64,000 nucleotides of DNA, taken from Caulobacter sp. Lineage in GTDB: Bacteria > Pseudomonadota > Alphaproteobacteria > Caulobacterales > Caulobacteraceae. A program made the translations under genes and the position numbers. The notes under the pieces were generated by a model. It was not told the DNA's origin. It did no database searches and saw nothing but the letters and a program-made list of their open reading frames with translations. Positions within the stretch are counted from its first letter, which is position 1; each line of letters begins with the position of its first letter. The stretch is from positions 50,832 through 114,831 of the forward strand of contig JAUXVF010000018.1 in NCBI GenBank assembly GCA_030680355.1, read 5' to 3'. Shown here in pieces: positions 46,624-55,385 of the stretch.

Positions 46624-48723
46624 ATGCGACTGACCCCGTTTCTCGCCCTGATCGCCGGCGCCTTGCTGCTGACAGCCCCCGCCCGCGCCGCGCCGGTCGA
46701 CACCGGCCATATCCAGGCCGAGCTGGTCGCCCAGGAGGCCGCGATCCCGGGCGGCACGGTCTACGTCGCCCTGCGTCAGAACATCGATGACGGTTGGCAC
46801 ACCTACTGGCGAAACCCGGGCGATTCCGGCCTGCCGACGACCATCGACTGGACCCTGCCCGCCGGCTGGACGGCCGGTGAGATCGTCTGGCCGGCGCCGA
46901 CGCGTTTGCCGGTCGGTCCGCTGCTCAACTACGGCTACACCGGCGATGTCTTGCTGCCGGTTGCCCTGGCGGTTCCGGCCTCGGCGCGGCCGGGTGAGTC
47001 GGTCCGGCTTGAGGCGGACGTGGTTTTCCTGGTCTGCAAGGAAACCTGTGTCCCCGAGGAGGCGCACCTCAGCCTGACGCTGCCGGTCGTGGCGGGACCG
47101 CCGCGGCTGGACCCCGTCTGGGGTCCGCGCATCGCCGCGACGCTCGCCGCGGCGCCCAAACCCGCGGGGCTGACCGCCGCCTTCCAGACCGCCGGATCGC
47201 GCCTGACCCTGGCGGTCACCGGGTCGCCGCTGGCGGGCGCGGATGTCGCCGACGCCTATTTCTTTCCGTTCAGCGGGACGGTGATTGAACACGCCGGGCC
47301 CCAGGGCATCGAGCGTGGCCCCGAGGGCCTGACCCTGACCCTACCGGCCGGTTACGACTTCACCGAGGGCCAGGCGCCGGCGGCGCTCGAGGGCGTTCTG
47401 GTGCTGCACGACCGGGCTTTCGAGATCAGCGCGGTCGCGGGACCGCCGCCGCCCGGCGCCGCGGGCCTGGGTCCGCCACCGGCGGCCGGCGGCGGCGCGG
47501 GTCTGGCGGCGGCGCTGTTGTTCGCCCTGCTCGGCGGCCTCATCCTCAACCTAATGCCCTGCGTGTTTCCGGTGCTGTCGATGAAGGCGGCGGCCCTGGC
47601 CGGTCATGCCCATGAACAGAAGGCCGCACGAGCCCAGGGCCTGGCCTATCTGGCCGGGGTGCTGGCCACCTTCCTCGCGCTCGCCGGGGTGCTGATCGCG
47701 CTCAAGGCGGCGGGCGCGGCGATCGGCTGGGGCTTTCAGCTACAGTCGCCCGCCGTGGTCGCCGGTCTGGCGGCGGTCATGCTGCTGGTGGCGTTGAATC
47801 TGTCGGGCGTGTTCGAGGCGGGCTCTCCTTTGCAGGCGGCCGGCGGCGGTCTGGCGTCACGGCGAGGCCTGGCCGGCAGCTTCCTGACCGGCGTGCTGGC
47901 CGTCACCGTCGCCGCGCCCTGCACGGCGCCCTTCATGGCCACGGCCATGGGCTACGCCTTCACCCAGAGCGCGGCGGTGACCCTGCTGGTCTTCGCGGCC
48001 CTCGGGCTGGGGCTGGCCGCGCCGTTCGTGGTTCTGTCGTTCGCGCCCGCCCTGCTACGGCGGATGCCGAAGCCGGGACCCTGGATGGCGACCCTGCGCC
48101 ACCTGCTCGCCTTTCCAATGTACGCAGCGGTGGCCTGGCTGGTCTGGGTGCTGGCCCAACAGACCGGGCCGGTAGGTCTGGCCTTCGGGCTGGCCGCCGG
48201 GCTGCTGACCGCCTTCGCCGCCTGGCTGTATGGCCTGGCCCAGCGCCGACGTCCCGCGCCGGTCGTCAGCGTCCTGTCGGCCCTGTCCCTGCTGGCCGCT
48301 GTCGGTCTGATCGCCGCGCTGGCCCTGGAGCGAGACACGCCGACGGCCGCCGCGGAAAACGCCGCCGCCGCGCTGCCGTCGGAGCCCTGGTCGCCGGCCC
48401 GACTGGCCGCTCTGCGCGCCGAGGGCAGGCCGGTGCTGGTCAATTTCACCGCCGCCTGGTGCGTGACCTGTCAGGTCAATGATCGTCTGGCCTTGTCGAC
48501 GACGACCGTGGCCGAGGCGGTCCGGCGCAACAACGCGATCTATCTGGTGGCCGACTGGACCAATCGCGACGCGGCCATCGCCGCGGCCCTGGCCGAGCAT
48601 GGCCGGGTGGGGGTGCCGCTATATCTGGTCTATGGCGTCGATGGCGGGGGGGCGGTGGCGCTGCCGCAGCTGCTGACGGCGGGCATGGTCGCCGGAGCGC
48701 TGGACGAGGCCGGCGGGCGCTAG
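46624..48723 (+). CDS. DsbD/ScsB-like transmembrane thiol:disulfide interchange protein
   Basis: About 699 residues from MRLTPFLALIAG. After the signal peptide comes a periplasmic DsbD-like N-terminal domain to about 280 (FLVCKETCVPEEAHL), then about eight transmembrane helices with redox cysteines in LMPCVFPVLSMK and AAPCTAPFMA, and a C-terminal thioredoxin domain with FTAAWCVTCQVN. It carries electrons from cytoplasmic thioredoxin to periplasmic substrates. A DsbA-like gene elsewhere in the window may be part of the same thiol network, but not in an operon with it. Confidence 0.93.
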   Translation: MRLTPFLALIAGALLLTAPARAAPVDTGHIQAELVAQEAAIPGGTVYVALRQNIDDGWHTYWRNPGDSGLPTTIDWTLPAGWTAGEIVWPAPTRLPVGPLLNYGYTGDVLLPVALAVPASARPGESVRLEADVVFLVCKETCVPEEAHLSLTLPVVAGPPRLDPVWGPRIAATLAAAPKPAGLTAAFQTAGSRLTLAVTGSPLAGADVADAYFFPFSGTVIEHAGPQGIERGPEGLTLTLPAGYDFTEGQAPAALEGVLVLHDRAFEISAVAGPPPPGAAGLGPPPAAGGGAGLAAALLFALLGGLILNLMPCVFPVLSMKAAALAGHAHEQKAARAQGLAYLAGVLATFLALAGVLIALKAAGAAIGWGFQLQSPAVVAGLAAVMLLVALNLSGVFEAGSPLQAAGGGLASRRGLAGSFLTGVLAVTVAAPCTAPFMATAMGYAFTQSAAVTLLVFAALGLGLAAPFVVLSFAPALLRRMPKPGPWMATLRHLLAFPMYAAVAWLVWVLAQQTGPVGLAFGLAAGLLTAFAAWLYGLAQRRRPAPVVSVLSALSLLAAVGLIAALALERDTPTAAAENAAAALPSEPWSPARLAALRAEGRPVLVNFTAAWCVTCQVNDRLALSTTTVAEAVRRNNAIYLVADWTNRDAAIAAALAEHGRVGVPLYLVYGVDGGGAVALPQLLTAGMVAGALDEAGGR

Positions 48724-49184
48724 GTCCCCGAGGTCGTCTTGGCCGGGGTGGTGATGACCTCGACATTGTCGCGCAGCAGCCAGAACATCTCCTTCAGGGC
48801 CATGTCCCGGGCGCGCTGGTCGGCGGCCGTCTCGACCTCCTTGAGCCGCACCGGCAGGTCCTGGGAAATGCCGCGCAGGATGCATTTCAGATCGCCGTCC
48901 GTACCGCGTTTGGCCAGCAGCAGGTGAGCCTGCATGTCGAGGGCGGAGAGTTCGCCGATCTGGCGGCTGAAGACGTCGAAGCCGGGCAGGGCGCCGTCCT
49001 GGCCCTTCCAGCCGTCGACCTGGCCTTTGAGAGCGTCGGCGCGTTTGACGATGTCCATAAACAGCGGCTCGCCAGCCACCGGCGCGGGGGCGGCCACGGC
49101 CACGGCCGGCGCGGCGGCGACGGCGGTCGGCGAGGCCGAGGCCATCCAGAGCATGGCGGAAAAGGCTATCGCGTCGCAGGACAT
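48720..49184 (-). CDS. Small exported helical protein, function unknown
   Basis: 154 residues with a short Ala-rich signal-like N-terminus (AMLWMASASPTAVAAAP). The rest is helical and charged, with one cysteine (DLKCILRG) and ends in KTTSGT. No family recognised. It overlaps the end of the convergent DsbD-like gene by four bases, and is divergent from pgi. Confidence 0.65.
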   Translation of the reverse strand: MSCDAIAFSAMLWMASASPTAVAAAPAVAVAAPAPVAGEPLFMDIVKRADALKGQVDGWKGQDGALPGFDVFSRQIGELSALDMQAHLLLAKRGTDGDLKCILRGISQDLPVRLKEVETAADQRARDMALKEMFWLLRDNVEVITTPAKTTSGT

Positions 49185-49261
49185 CGGCGTCCCTCCGTGC
49201 AGGGGTGTTCGCCCTCTGATAACCCGGACATGGTAAACGGCGCCTTGCCATTGGAGATCGC

Positions 49262-50824
49262 ATGACCCAGCCCGCCGCCGCCTGGACCGCTCTTGAAGCC
49301 GCCGCCCGCAAGGATGGCGCGACGCGAATCGTCGATCATTTCAAGGCCGAGCCGGACCGGCTGGAGCGGCTGGTGGTGGACGCCTGCGGCCTGCGGCTGG
49401 ACCTGTCCAAACAACCTTGGAGCCGCGCTGGACTGGCCGCGGCCCTGGCCCTGGCCGGCGCCGCCGGCGTCGAGGCGGCGCGGGAGCGGATGTTCAGCGG
49501 TCAGGCGATCAATGTCACCGAAGGGCGCGCGGTCCTGCATATGGCGCTGCGCGCGCCGGACGGGGCCGCCTTCCACGCCGAGGGGCGACCGGTGTCCCGC
49601 GGGGTCGAGACGGTCCGCGCCCGCATCTACGCCTTCGCCGAAGCCGTCCGCTCGGGCGAGATCCGCGGCGCCACGGGCAAGGCCTTCCGGACCATCGTTC
49701 ATATCGGCATCGGCGGTTCCGACCTGGGGCCGCGTCTGGTCTGGCGGGCCCTGAAGCCGCTCGAGCCGGCCATCGACCTGCGTTTCGTGGGCAATGTCGA
49801 CCCCGCCGACGTGGCCCAGGCCCTGGCCGGTCTGGACCCCGAAACCACGCTGGTGGTGGCGGTCTCCAAGACCTTCACCACCCAGGAGACCATGGCCAAC
49901 GCCTTCGCCGCCCGGACCTGGCTGCGCGAGGCCCTGGGGCCGAAGGCGGACGGCCATCTGGCGGCGGCCTCGACCAACCTGCCGGCCTGCGCCGCCTTCG
50001 GCATCGCGGCTGACCGGGTGTTCGGTTTCGAGGACTGGGTCGGCGGCCGCTATTCGGTGATGTCGGCGGTGGGGCTGTCCTGCGCCATCGCCCTGGGCCG
50101 GGTCGCCTTCGAGGATCTGCTGGCCGGGGCCGCGGCGATGGACGACCACTTCCGCGCCGCGCCGCTTGCGACCAACGCCCCGGTGATGCTGGCCCTGGCC
50201 CATGTCTTCAACCGCAACGGCCTTGGCCGGCCCATGCGTGTCGTCGAGCCCTATGCCGAGCGGCTGGGCCTGCTGGCCAACTATCTGCAGCAGCTGGAGA
50301 TGGAGTCCAACGGCAAGCGGGTGACCCTGGGCGGCGAACCCGTCGGCCGGGCCACCGCCGCCGCCGTGTTCGGCAACGCCGGCACCAACGACCAGCACGC
50401 CTTCTTCCAGATGCTGCATCAGGGCGCCGACATCATCCCGGTGGACTTCGTCGCCGTGGCCCGGTCCGCCGAGGGGCCGCCGCGGCAACAGACCATCCTG
50501 CTGGCCAACGCCATCGCCCAGGCCGAGGCCCTGATGACCGGCAAGGCCAACGCCGCCGAGCCGCATCGCGACTTCCCCGGCGACCGGCCGTCCAGCTTCA
50601 TCCTGATGGACCAGCTGACGCCGCACGCCCTGGGCGCCCTGATCGCCCTCTATGAGCACAAGGTCTTCGTCGAGGGCGTGCTGTGGGACATCGACAGTTT
50701 CGACCAGTGGGGCGTGGAGCTGGGCAAGTCCCTGGCCGGCAAGGTGCTGGCCGAGCTGGAAGGCGGCGAGCCGGACGCGCATGATCCGTCGACCGCCGCG
50801 CTGATCCGGCGCCTGCGCGAGTAG
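49262..50824 (+). CDS. pgi: Glucose-6-phosphate isomerase
   Basis: 520 residues, interconverts glucose 6-phosphate and fructose 6-phosphate. PGI signatures are GIGGSDLGPRLVW, VSKTFTTQETMANA, DWVGGRYSVMSAVGLS, and the catalytic His region NAGTNDQHAFFQM. The helix SLAGKVLAELEGGE matches the C-terminal part. It precedes a small zinc-ribbon gene by 10 bases. Confidence 0.96.
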   Translation: MTQPAAAWTALEAAARKDGATRIVDHFKAEPDRLERLVVDACGLRLDLSKQPWSRAGLAAALALAGAAGVEAARERMFSGQAINVTEGRAVLHMALRAPDGAAFHAEGRPVSRGVETVRARIYAFAEAVRSGEIRGATGKAFRTIVHIGIGGSDLGPRLVWRALKPLEPAIDLRFVGNVDPADVAQALAGLDPETTLVVAVSKTFTTQETMANAFAARTWLREALGPKADGHLAAASTNLPACAAFGIAADRVFGFEDWVGGRYSVMSAVGLSCAIALGRVAFEDLLAGAAAMDDHFRAAPLATNAPVMLALAHVFNRNGLGRPMRVVEPYAERLGLLANYLQQLEMESNGKRVTLGGEPVGRATAAAVFGNAGTNDQHAFFQMLHQGADIIPVDFVAVARSAEGPPRQQTILLANAIAQAEALMTGKANAAEPHRDFPGDRPSSFILMDQLTPHALGALIALYEHKVFVEGVLWDIDSFDQWGVELGKSLAGKVLAELEGGEPDAHDPSTAALIRRLRE

Positions 50825-50834
50825 GTCTCCAACC

Positions 50835-51263
50835 ATGGCCGGGCGCGATGAGAAATCCAGGCGGATGGAACTGCGACGCGCCAGCGGGACGCGCCTATCG
50901 CCCGAACCGCCCCCGCTGACCCTGGTGCGAAGCCCGGCCTACCGGGCGGCTCATGCCTGTTTCGGCTGCCGGCTTTCCTTCAAGCTGATTTGTGATCCGA
51001 CCCTGGAGCCGGACGTGGAGCATCGCTGTCCGGGATGCGGGGGCGCGTTGCACCGCATGGGGCGCAACTTCGCCGCGCCGAAGAAGACCAACCGCGATCA
51101 ATGGCGCAAGGTTGAGATCCTCTGGAAGGCGGGTTTCCGCTTCGACAGCTTCCGCAGTTTTCCCGACGCCGAGCCGCTGCCCGCCACCCTCGGCGAGGTT
51201 GAGGACTTCGTGCGCCGAAATCCCGATCATCCGTTGCGCAAGGGCGTTCCTCGCGGCGGATAG
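50835..51263 (+). CDS. Zinc-ribbon protein of unknown function
   Basis: 142 residues. A basic N-terminal segment is followed by a four-cysteine ribbon (HACFGCRLSFK and HRCPGCGGALHRMGRN), then a basic helix (KKTNRDQWRKVEILWKAGF). It may bind nucleic acid or protein; I do not recognise the family. It is 10 bases after pgi on the same strand, so possibly co-transcribed. Confidence 0.7.
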   Translation: MAGRDEKSRRMELRRASGTRLSPEPPPLTLVRSPAYRAAHACFGCRLSFKLICDPTLEPDVEHRCPGCGGALHRMGRNFAAPKKTNRDQWRKVEILWKAGFRFDSFRSFPDAEPLPATLGEVEDFVRRNPDHPLRKGVPRGG

Positions 51264-51330
51264 GCGGGTGCGCGTGATCCGTCGACGATGGCGCTGATCG
51301 CGCTCCGGCCGCGATGAGAGTGTGGGTGGG

Positions 51331-51359
51331 ATGACAGTGAGGGATTGCTTCGCTATAGA
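51331..51359 (+). promoter_or_regulatory. Promoter for the his leader and hisS-hisZ-hisG
   Basis: ATGACA at 51331-51336 and TATAGA at 51354-51359 are spaced by 17 bases, close to the housekeeping consensus. The predicted start point (about 51366) is only a few bases before the leader ATG at 51369. Confidence 0.6.
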
Positions 51360-51368
51360 CCCGCCCCG

Positions 51369-51443
51369 ATGACCCGCGCCGCGCACCACCATCATGCCCA
51401 CCACGCCATCCCTCGCGGGACGGAACGGGTAAGCGCGGCCTGA
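51369..51443 (+). CDS. hisL: Histidine-rich leader peptide of the hisS operon
   Basis: A 24-codon reading frame too short for the ORF track. It begins MTRAAHHHHAHHAIPR, with six histidine codons in a run of seven, and ends at TGA 51441. Such a leader is the standard sensor for charged tRNA-His: ribosomes stall at the histidine codons when histidine is scarce. It directly precedes alternative hairpins and hisS, so a his attenuation-type control is highly likely. The leader ATG sits near the predicted transcription start, so it may be translated as a leaderless mRNA. Confidence 0.85.
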   Translation: MTRAAHHHHAHHAIPRGTERVSAA

Positions 51444-51505
51444 GGCCAGCGCACTGCCCCTCCGGCCCCGCCCGACGCGGATGGGGCTGAAGACAGCTCC
51501 ATCCG
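51433..51505 (+). promoter_or_regulatory. Alternative hairpins of the his leader (attenuator-like)
   Basis: Three arrangements can be traced. Hairpin A pairs GCGCGGCC (51433-51440) with GGCCAGCGC (51444-51452), next to the leader stop. GCCCCTCCG (51456-51464) can pair with CGGATGGGGC (51478-51487). The latter also forms a 12-bp stem, CGGATGGGGCTG with CAGCTCCATCCG (51494-51505), around an AAGA loop. The last two are mutually exclusive, as in antiterminator versus terminator. No T-run immediately follows, only TTTT at 51527-51530, so termination may not be intrinsic. Confidence 0.65.
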
Positions 51506-51533
51506 GCCTGACTGACCCGATGAGAGTTTTCCG

Positions 51534-53006
51534 ATGACCGACCAGCCTTTCCGTCCTGAAGCCCGCGCGCCACGCGGTTTCGCCGACAAGCGCGCCGCCA
51601 CCCTGCGCGCCGAGCGGCGCATCGTCGAGCAGGTGTCGAAGGTCTATGAGCAGTGGGGCTTCGAGCCACTCGACACCGGGGCGTTCGAATACGCCGACGC
51701 CCTGGGCAAGTTCCTGCCCGACAGCGACCGGCCCAACGAGGGCGTGTTCGCGCTGCAGGACGACGACGAACAGTGGATGGCCCTGCGTTATGACCTGACC
51801 GCGCCGCTGGCCCGGTTCGCGGCGCAGAACTGGGAGACCCTGGCCAAGCCCTATCGTCGCTACGCCTTCGGGCCGGTCTGGCGCAATGAGAAGCCGGGAC
51901 CCGGGCGGTACCGCGAGTTCATCCAGTGCGACGCCGACACCGTCGGCTCGGCCCGGCCCGAGGCTGACGCCGAGATCATCGCCCTGGCCGTCGCCGGGCT
52001 CGAAGCCGCCGGCCTGCCGCGCGGAACCGCGGTGATGAAGATCAACAACCGCAAACTGCTCAACGGCCTGCTGACGGCGGCCGGGGTGGCCACCGAAGGC
52101 CAGAAGCTGGGCGTACTGCGCGCGGTCGACAAGCTTGACCGGCTCGGGACCGAGGGCGTGACCCTGCTGCTCGGCGAAGGCCGCAAGGACGAGTCCGGCG
52201 CCTTCACCAAGGGCGCGGGCCTGACGGCCAAGGCCATCGATTCGGTGCTGGCCTTCGTGGCCGCCGGCCAGACTGATCGCGGCGCGACGCTGGACGCCCT
52301 GAGCAAGGTGATCGGCGGCTCGCCCGAGGGCGACGAGGGGCTGGAGGAACTGGCGAAGATCGACGCGGCCCTCAAGGGTCTGGGCGTCGGCGGCGACCAG
52401 GCGGCCTTCGACCCCTCGATCGTGCGCGGGCTGGAATACTACACCGGCGCCGTGTTCGAGGCTGATCTGCTGCTGGAGACCCTCGACGACAAGGGCCAGG
52501 CGATCCGCTTCGGCTCGATCGGCGGCGGCGGTCGCTATGACGATCTGGTCGCCCGGTTCACCGGCGAGCGGACACCGGCGACCGGCTTTTCGTTCGGCGT
52601 CTCGCGGCTGGCGGCGGCGCTGGCCGCGGCGGGGCGGACCGAGGCCGGGGAGACCCGCGGGCCGGTGGTGGTCATCGCCTTCGACCAGGCCCGGATGGCC
52701 GACTATTTCGCCGTCGCGGCCGAGCTGCGCAACGGCGGTCTGGCCGCCGAGGTCTATCTCGGCTCTTCCGGCATGCGGGCGCAGATGAAATACGCCGACC
52801 GCCGACTGTCGCCCGCCGCGGTGATCATCGGCGAGGACGAGTTCGCCGCCGGGACCGCCACGGTCAAGGACCTCGACCTCGGCCGCGACCTGTCCAGGGA
52901 CATGACCGACAACGCCGCCTGGAAGGCCGAACGGCCGGGCCAGCAGACCATTCCCCGCGCCGACCTGGTCGCCGTGGTCCGCAAGATCGTCGAGGCCGCC
53001 CAATGA
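51534..53006 (+). CDS. hisS: Histidyl-tRNA synthetase
   Basis: 490-residue class II synthetase charging tRNA-His. Motifs seen: motif 2 region [23 protein letters not shown]-type sequence (RPG...REFIQCDAD), the HisS loop [20 protein letters not shown] and motif 3 [12 protein letters not shown] C-terminal anticodon-binding domain follows. Its position after a histidine-rich leader fits tRNA-His-responsive control. Stop overlaps the hisZ start by four bases (ATGA). Confidence 0.95.
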   Translation: [490 protein letters not shown]

Positions 53007-54133
53007 GACTGGAGCCCCCCGTTCCCGCCGCCGCCCTGGCGGCCGTTCGCGCGCCGTTCGTCGAGGCCGGGGCGGTGACGCTGGACGTCTCCGTTCTCCA
53101 GCCGCTGGCCCTGCTGCTCGAGCTGTCGGGCGAGGCCATGCGGCCGCGGCTGTTCGTGGTCCAGGCCGAGGGCGGCGAGGAACTGGCCCTGCGCCCCGAT
53201 TTCACCATTCCCGTGGCCCGCGCCCACATCGAGCGCGGCGCCGCCGAGGGTCGGTACGCGTATGAGGGCAAGGCCTTCCGGGCCGCGCCGGCCGGGTCCA
53301 GCCGGGCCGAGGAGTTCCTGCAGATCGGCGTCGAGGCCTTCGGCGGCGGTGACCCAGCAACGGCCGACGCCGAGGTCGCCGGCCTGGCCTGGCGCTCGGC
53401 CGCCGCCGGGGGCCGCAAGGACCTGTCGCTGGTCGTCGGCGACATCGCCCTGTTCGCCGCCTTCGTCGACAGCCTGGGCCTGGCGCCGGCCCTGGCGACC
53501 CGGCTCAAGCGGCTGTTCACCCGGCCGCGGCTGCTGCAGATCGAACTGGAGCGGGCCGAGGCGGGGCAGGGCGCCGCTCCGGCGACGATCATCAATCCGC
53601 TGGAAGGCGTGCCGGCGGGCCAGGGCGAGACCGCCCTGCGCCAGCTGTGGACCATCGCCGGCATCGAACCGGTCGGCGGCCGTCCGGCCGAGGAGATCGT
53701 CCGGCGTCTGGCCGAACGGGCGGAAGCGGCCCGCACGCCGAGCCTGTCGCCGGCCGAGGCTGGCGCGGTGCGCAGATACCTGGCGGTGTCCGGCGCGCCT
53801 GACAGCGCCTTCGCGGCCATCGCCGGCCTGGCCGGACCGGCCACGGCCGCGCTTGACGCCGCCTTGGCCGGCTGGACCCGGCGGCTCGCCGGTCTGGTCG
53901 AACGCGGCGTCCCGGCCGCGGCCGTCACCTTCACCGCCGCCTTCGGGCGCGCCTTCGGCTACTACGACGGTCTGGTCTTCGAGGTGCGCAGCGCCGCCCT
54001 CGGCGAAGAGCGGCCGGTCGCGGCCGGTGGTCGCTACGACAGCCTGCCCGAGCGGCTCGGCGCCGGACCGGGGCAGGGCGCCGTCGGCTGCATGGTGCGG
54101 CCGGCCCGCGCCGTTATGGGAGGCGTGGAATGA
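53003..54133 (+). CDS. hisZ: ATP phosphoribosyltransferase regulatory subunit HisZ
   Basis: 376 residues, related to HisS but lacking the synthetase's anticodon-binding domain. Class II-type segments are recognisable (LALRPDFTIPVARAHIER, FLQIGVEAFGGGD, YDGLVFEVRS, AGGRYDSLPERLG). HisZ pairs with HisG to form the first enzyme of histidine biosynthesis. It overlaps both hisS and hisG by four bases. Confidence 0.93.
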   Translation: MRLEPPVPAAALAAVRAPFVEAGAVTLDVSVLQPLALLLELSGEAMRPRLFVVQAEGGEELALRPDFTIPVARAHIERGAAEGRYAYEGKAFRAAPAGSSRAEEFLQIGVEAFGGGDPATADAEVAGLAWRSAAAGGRKDLSLVVGDIALFAAFVDSLGLAPALATRLKRLFTRPRLLQIELERAEAGQGAAPATIINPLEGVPAGQGETALRQLWTIAGIEPVGGRPAEEIVRRLAERAEAARTPSLSPAEAGAVRRYLAVSGAPDSAFAAIAGLAGPATAALDAALAGWTRRLAGLVERGVPAAAVTFTAAFGRAFGYYDGLVFEVRSAALGEERPVAAGGRYDSLPERLGAGPGQGAVGCMVRPARAVMGGVE

Positions 54134-55086
54134 CCGCTCCGCTGATCATCGCCATCCCCTCCAAGGGGCGGCTGAAAGAACAGGTCGAGGCCTGGCTGGC
54201 CGAGGCCGGCCTGCCGATGAGCTCGGCGCCGGGCGGGCGCGGCTATACCGCCGCCATTCCGGCCCTGCCGTCGGTCGAGGTGCGGCTGCTGTCGGCCTCC
54301 GACATCGCCGCGGCCCTGGATTCAGGCGACGTTCACCTGGGCGTCACCGGCGAAGACCTGTTGCGCGAACAGGTGGCCGACCTCGACGCCCGGATCATGC
54401 TGCTGCGCGCCCTCGGCGTCGGCCGTGCCGATCTGATCGTGGCCGTGCCGAGAAGCTGGCTGGACGTCGACACCATGGCCGATCTGGAGGAGGTGGCCCA
54501 TCTGCACCTGCTCCGCACCGGCCGCCGCCTGCGGGTGGCGACCAAATACCTGGTCCAGACCCGGGCCTTCTTCAGCCGCTGTGGCGTGACCGACTACCGC
54601 ATCGTCGAGTCGGGGGGCGCCACCGAGGGCGCGCCGACCTCCGGCGCGGCGGAGATCATCGTCGACATCACCACCACCGGGGCGACCCTGGCGGCCAACC
54701 ACCTGAAGATCCTGAGCGACGGTGTCATTCTCAAGAGCCAGGCCCAGATGGCGGCGTCCCTGTCGGCCGACTGGGACGCGGAGCGGCTGGCGACGGTGCG
54801 ACAGCTGCTGGGCGTGGTCGAGGCGCGGGCGCGGGCGCGGGAGTCGATGATGCTGGTCTGGCCGGCCGAGCGCGACGCGGCGGCCCGGGACGCCCTGACG
54901 GCGCTGGTGGCGCGGGGCGCCCGGCCGCGCGCCAATGGCCTGCTGATCGCCGAGAGGGATCTGCTTGAGGCCCAGCGCCTGCTCGCCGGCGCGGGAATCG
55001 GTCCGGTGGCGGCCAGTCGACCCGAGCATCTCTTTGAACCGGTGTCGGCGGCGGCTGAGGCCCTGGCCGCGAAACTCGCACAGTAA
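54130..55086 (+). CDS. hisG: ATP phosphoribosyltransferase HisG
   Basis: 318 residues; catalyses condensation of ATP with PRPP. The catalytic part resembles HisG (AIPSKGRLKEQVEAWL, LGVTGEDLLRE, RIVESGGATEGAP, VDITTTGATLAANHL for PRPP). Length exceeds the short HisG (about 200-230 residues) that normally needs HisZ, yet HisZ is encoded immediately upstream; Caulobacter has a similar long form. The extra C-terminal 100 residues are alanine/arginine-rich and may not be a true feedback domain. Stop at 55086 has no obvious terminator. Confidence 0.92.
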   Translation: MTAPLIIAIPSKGRLKEQVEAWLAEAGLPMSSAPGGRGYTAAIPALPSVEVRLLSASDIAAALDSGDVHLGVTGEDLLREQVADLDARIMLLRALGVGRADLIVAVPRSWLDVDTMADLEEVAHLHLLRTGRRLRVATKYLVQTRAFFSRCGVTDYRIVESGGATEGAPTSGAAEIIVDITTTGATLAANHLKILSDGVILKSQAQMAASLSADWDAERLATVRQLLGVVEARARARESMMLVWPAERDAAARDALTALVARGARPRANGLLIAERDLLEAQRLLAGAGIGPVAASRPEHLFEPVSAAAEALAAKLAQ

Positions 55087-55088
55087 AC

Positions 55089-55102
55089 TGACGCGTTCGT
55101 CA
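55089..55102. promoter_or_regulatory. TGACG-N4-CGTCA palindrome (copy 1)
   Basis: TGACGCGTTCGTCA immediately after hisG, followed by AAAAAATAT. It shares its arms and trailing A-rich motif with a second palindrome at 55372. TetR-type operators often have this shape. Confidence 0.45.
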
Positions 55103-55251
55103 AAAAATATGATCCGTAGGGGTTCTTTTGACTCGTGAGTCCAAGAAATCTCCCATTTTGGGTTGTTTTAGCGTGATTTGTTGCGCGGACAGGCGGCCCT
55201 GAGCCTTGACAGAGAAAGGGAAGTGCCGTCTTTTCAGGGGGCGCGAGGGAC

Positions 55252-55362
55252 GGGAACCCCAGAGAGTTCCCACCTCACGGCGTTTCGGGGAGGAAACGCC
55301 CGCTTGAATCGAGTGATCGAGGAATAAGCCGAACCCGTCGCGATTATCCCCCGCGACGGGTT
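55252..55362 (+). ncRNA. Candidate structured RNA: four successive hairpins
   Basis: In the 388-base gap between hisG and the AAA-ATPase gene, four stems follow in order: GGGAAC/GTTCCC (55252-55271), GGCGTTTC/GAAACGCC (55279-55300), a TCGA-GTGA-TCGA stem (55309-55320) with outer CTT/AAG, and a strong 11-bp stem AACCCGTCGCG/CGCGACGGGTT (55332-55362) with a short T-run. Upstream, TTGACA at 55206 could be a -35, though no good -10 is seen. It could be a small RNA ending at the last hairpin or a 5' leader element of the downstream gene. No known class recognised. Confidence 0.35.
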
Positions 55363-55371
55363 TGGTGTATC

Positions 55372-55385
55372 TGACGGTACCGTCA
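55372..55385. promoter_or_regulatory. Perfect 14-bp palindrome (copy 2)
   Basis: TGACGGTACCGTCA followed by AAAAATAT, upstream of the AAA-ATPase gene. It is a perfect palindrome and resembles the copy at 55089. Operator candidate for a dimeric repressor such as TetR type. Confidence 0.5.
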
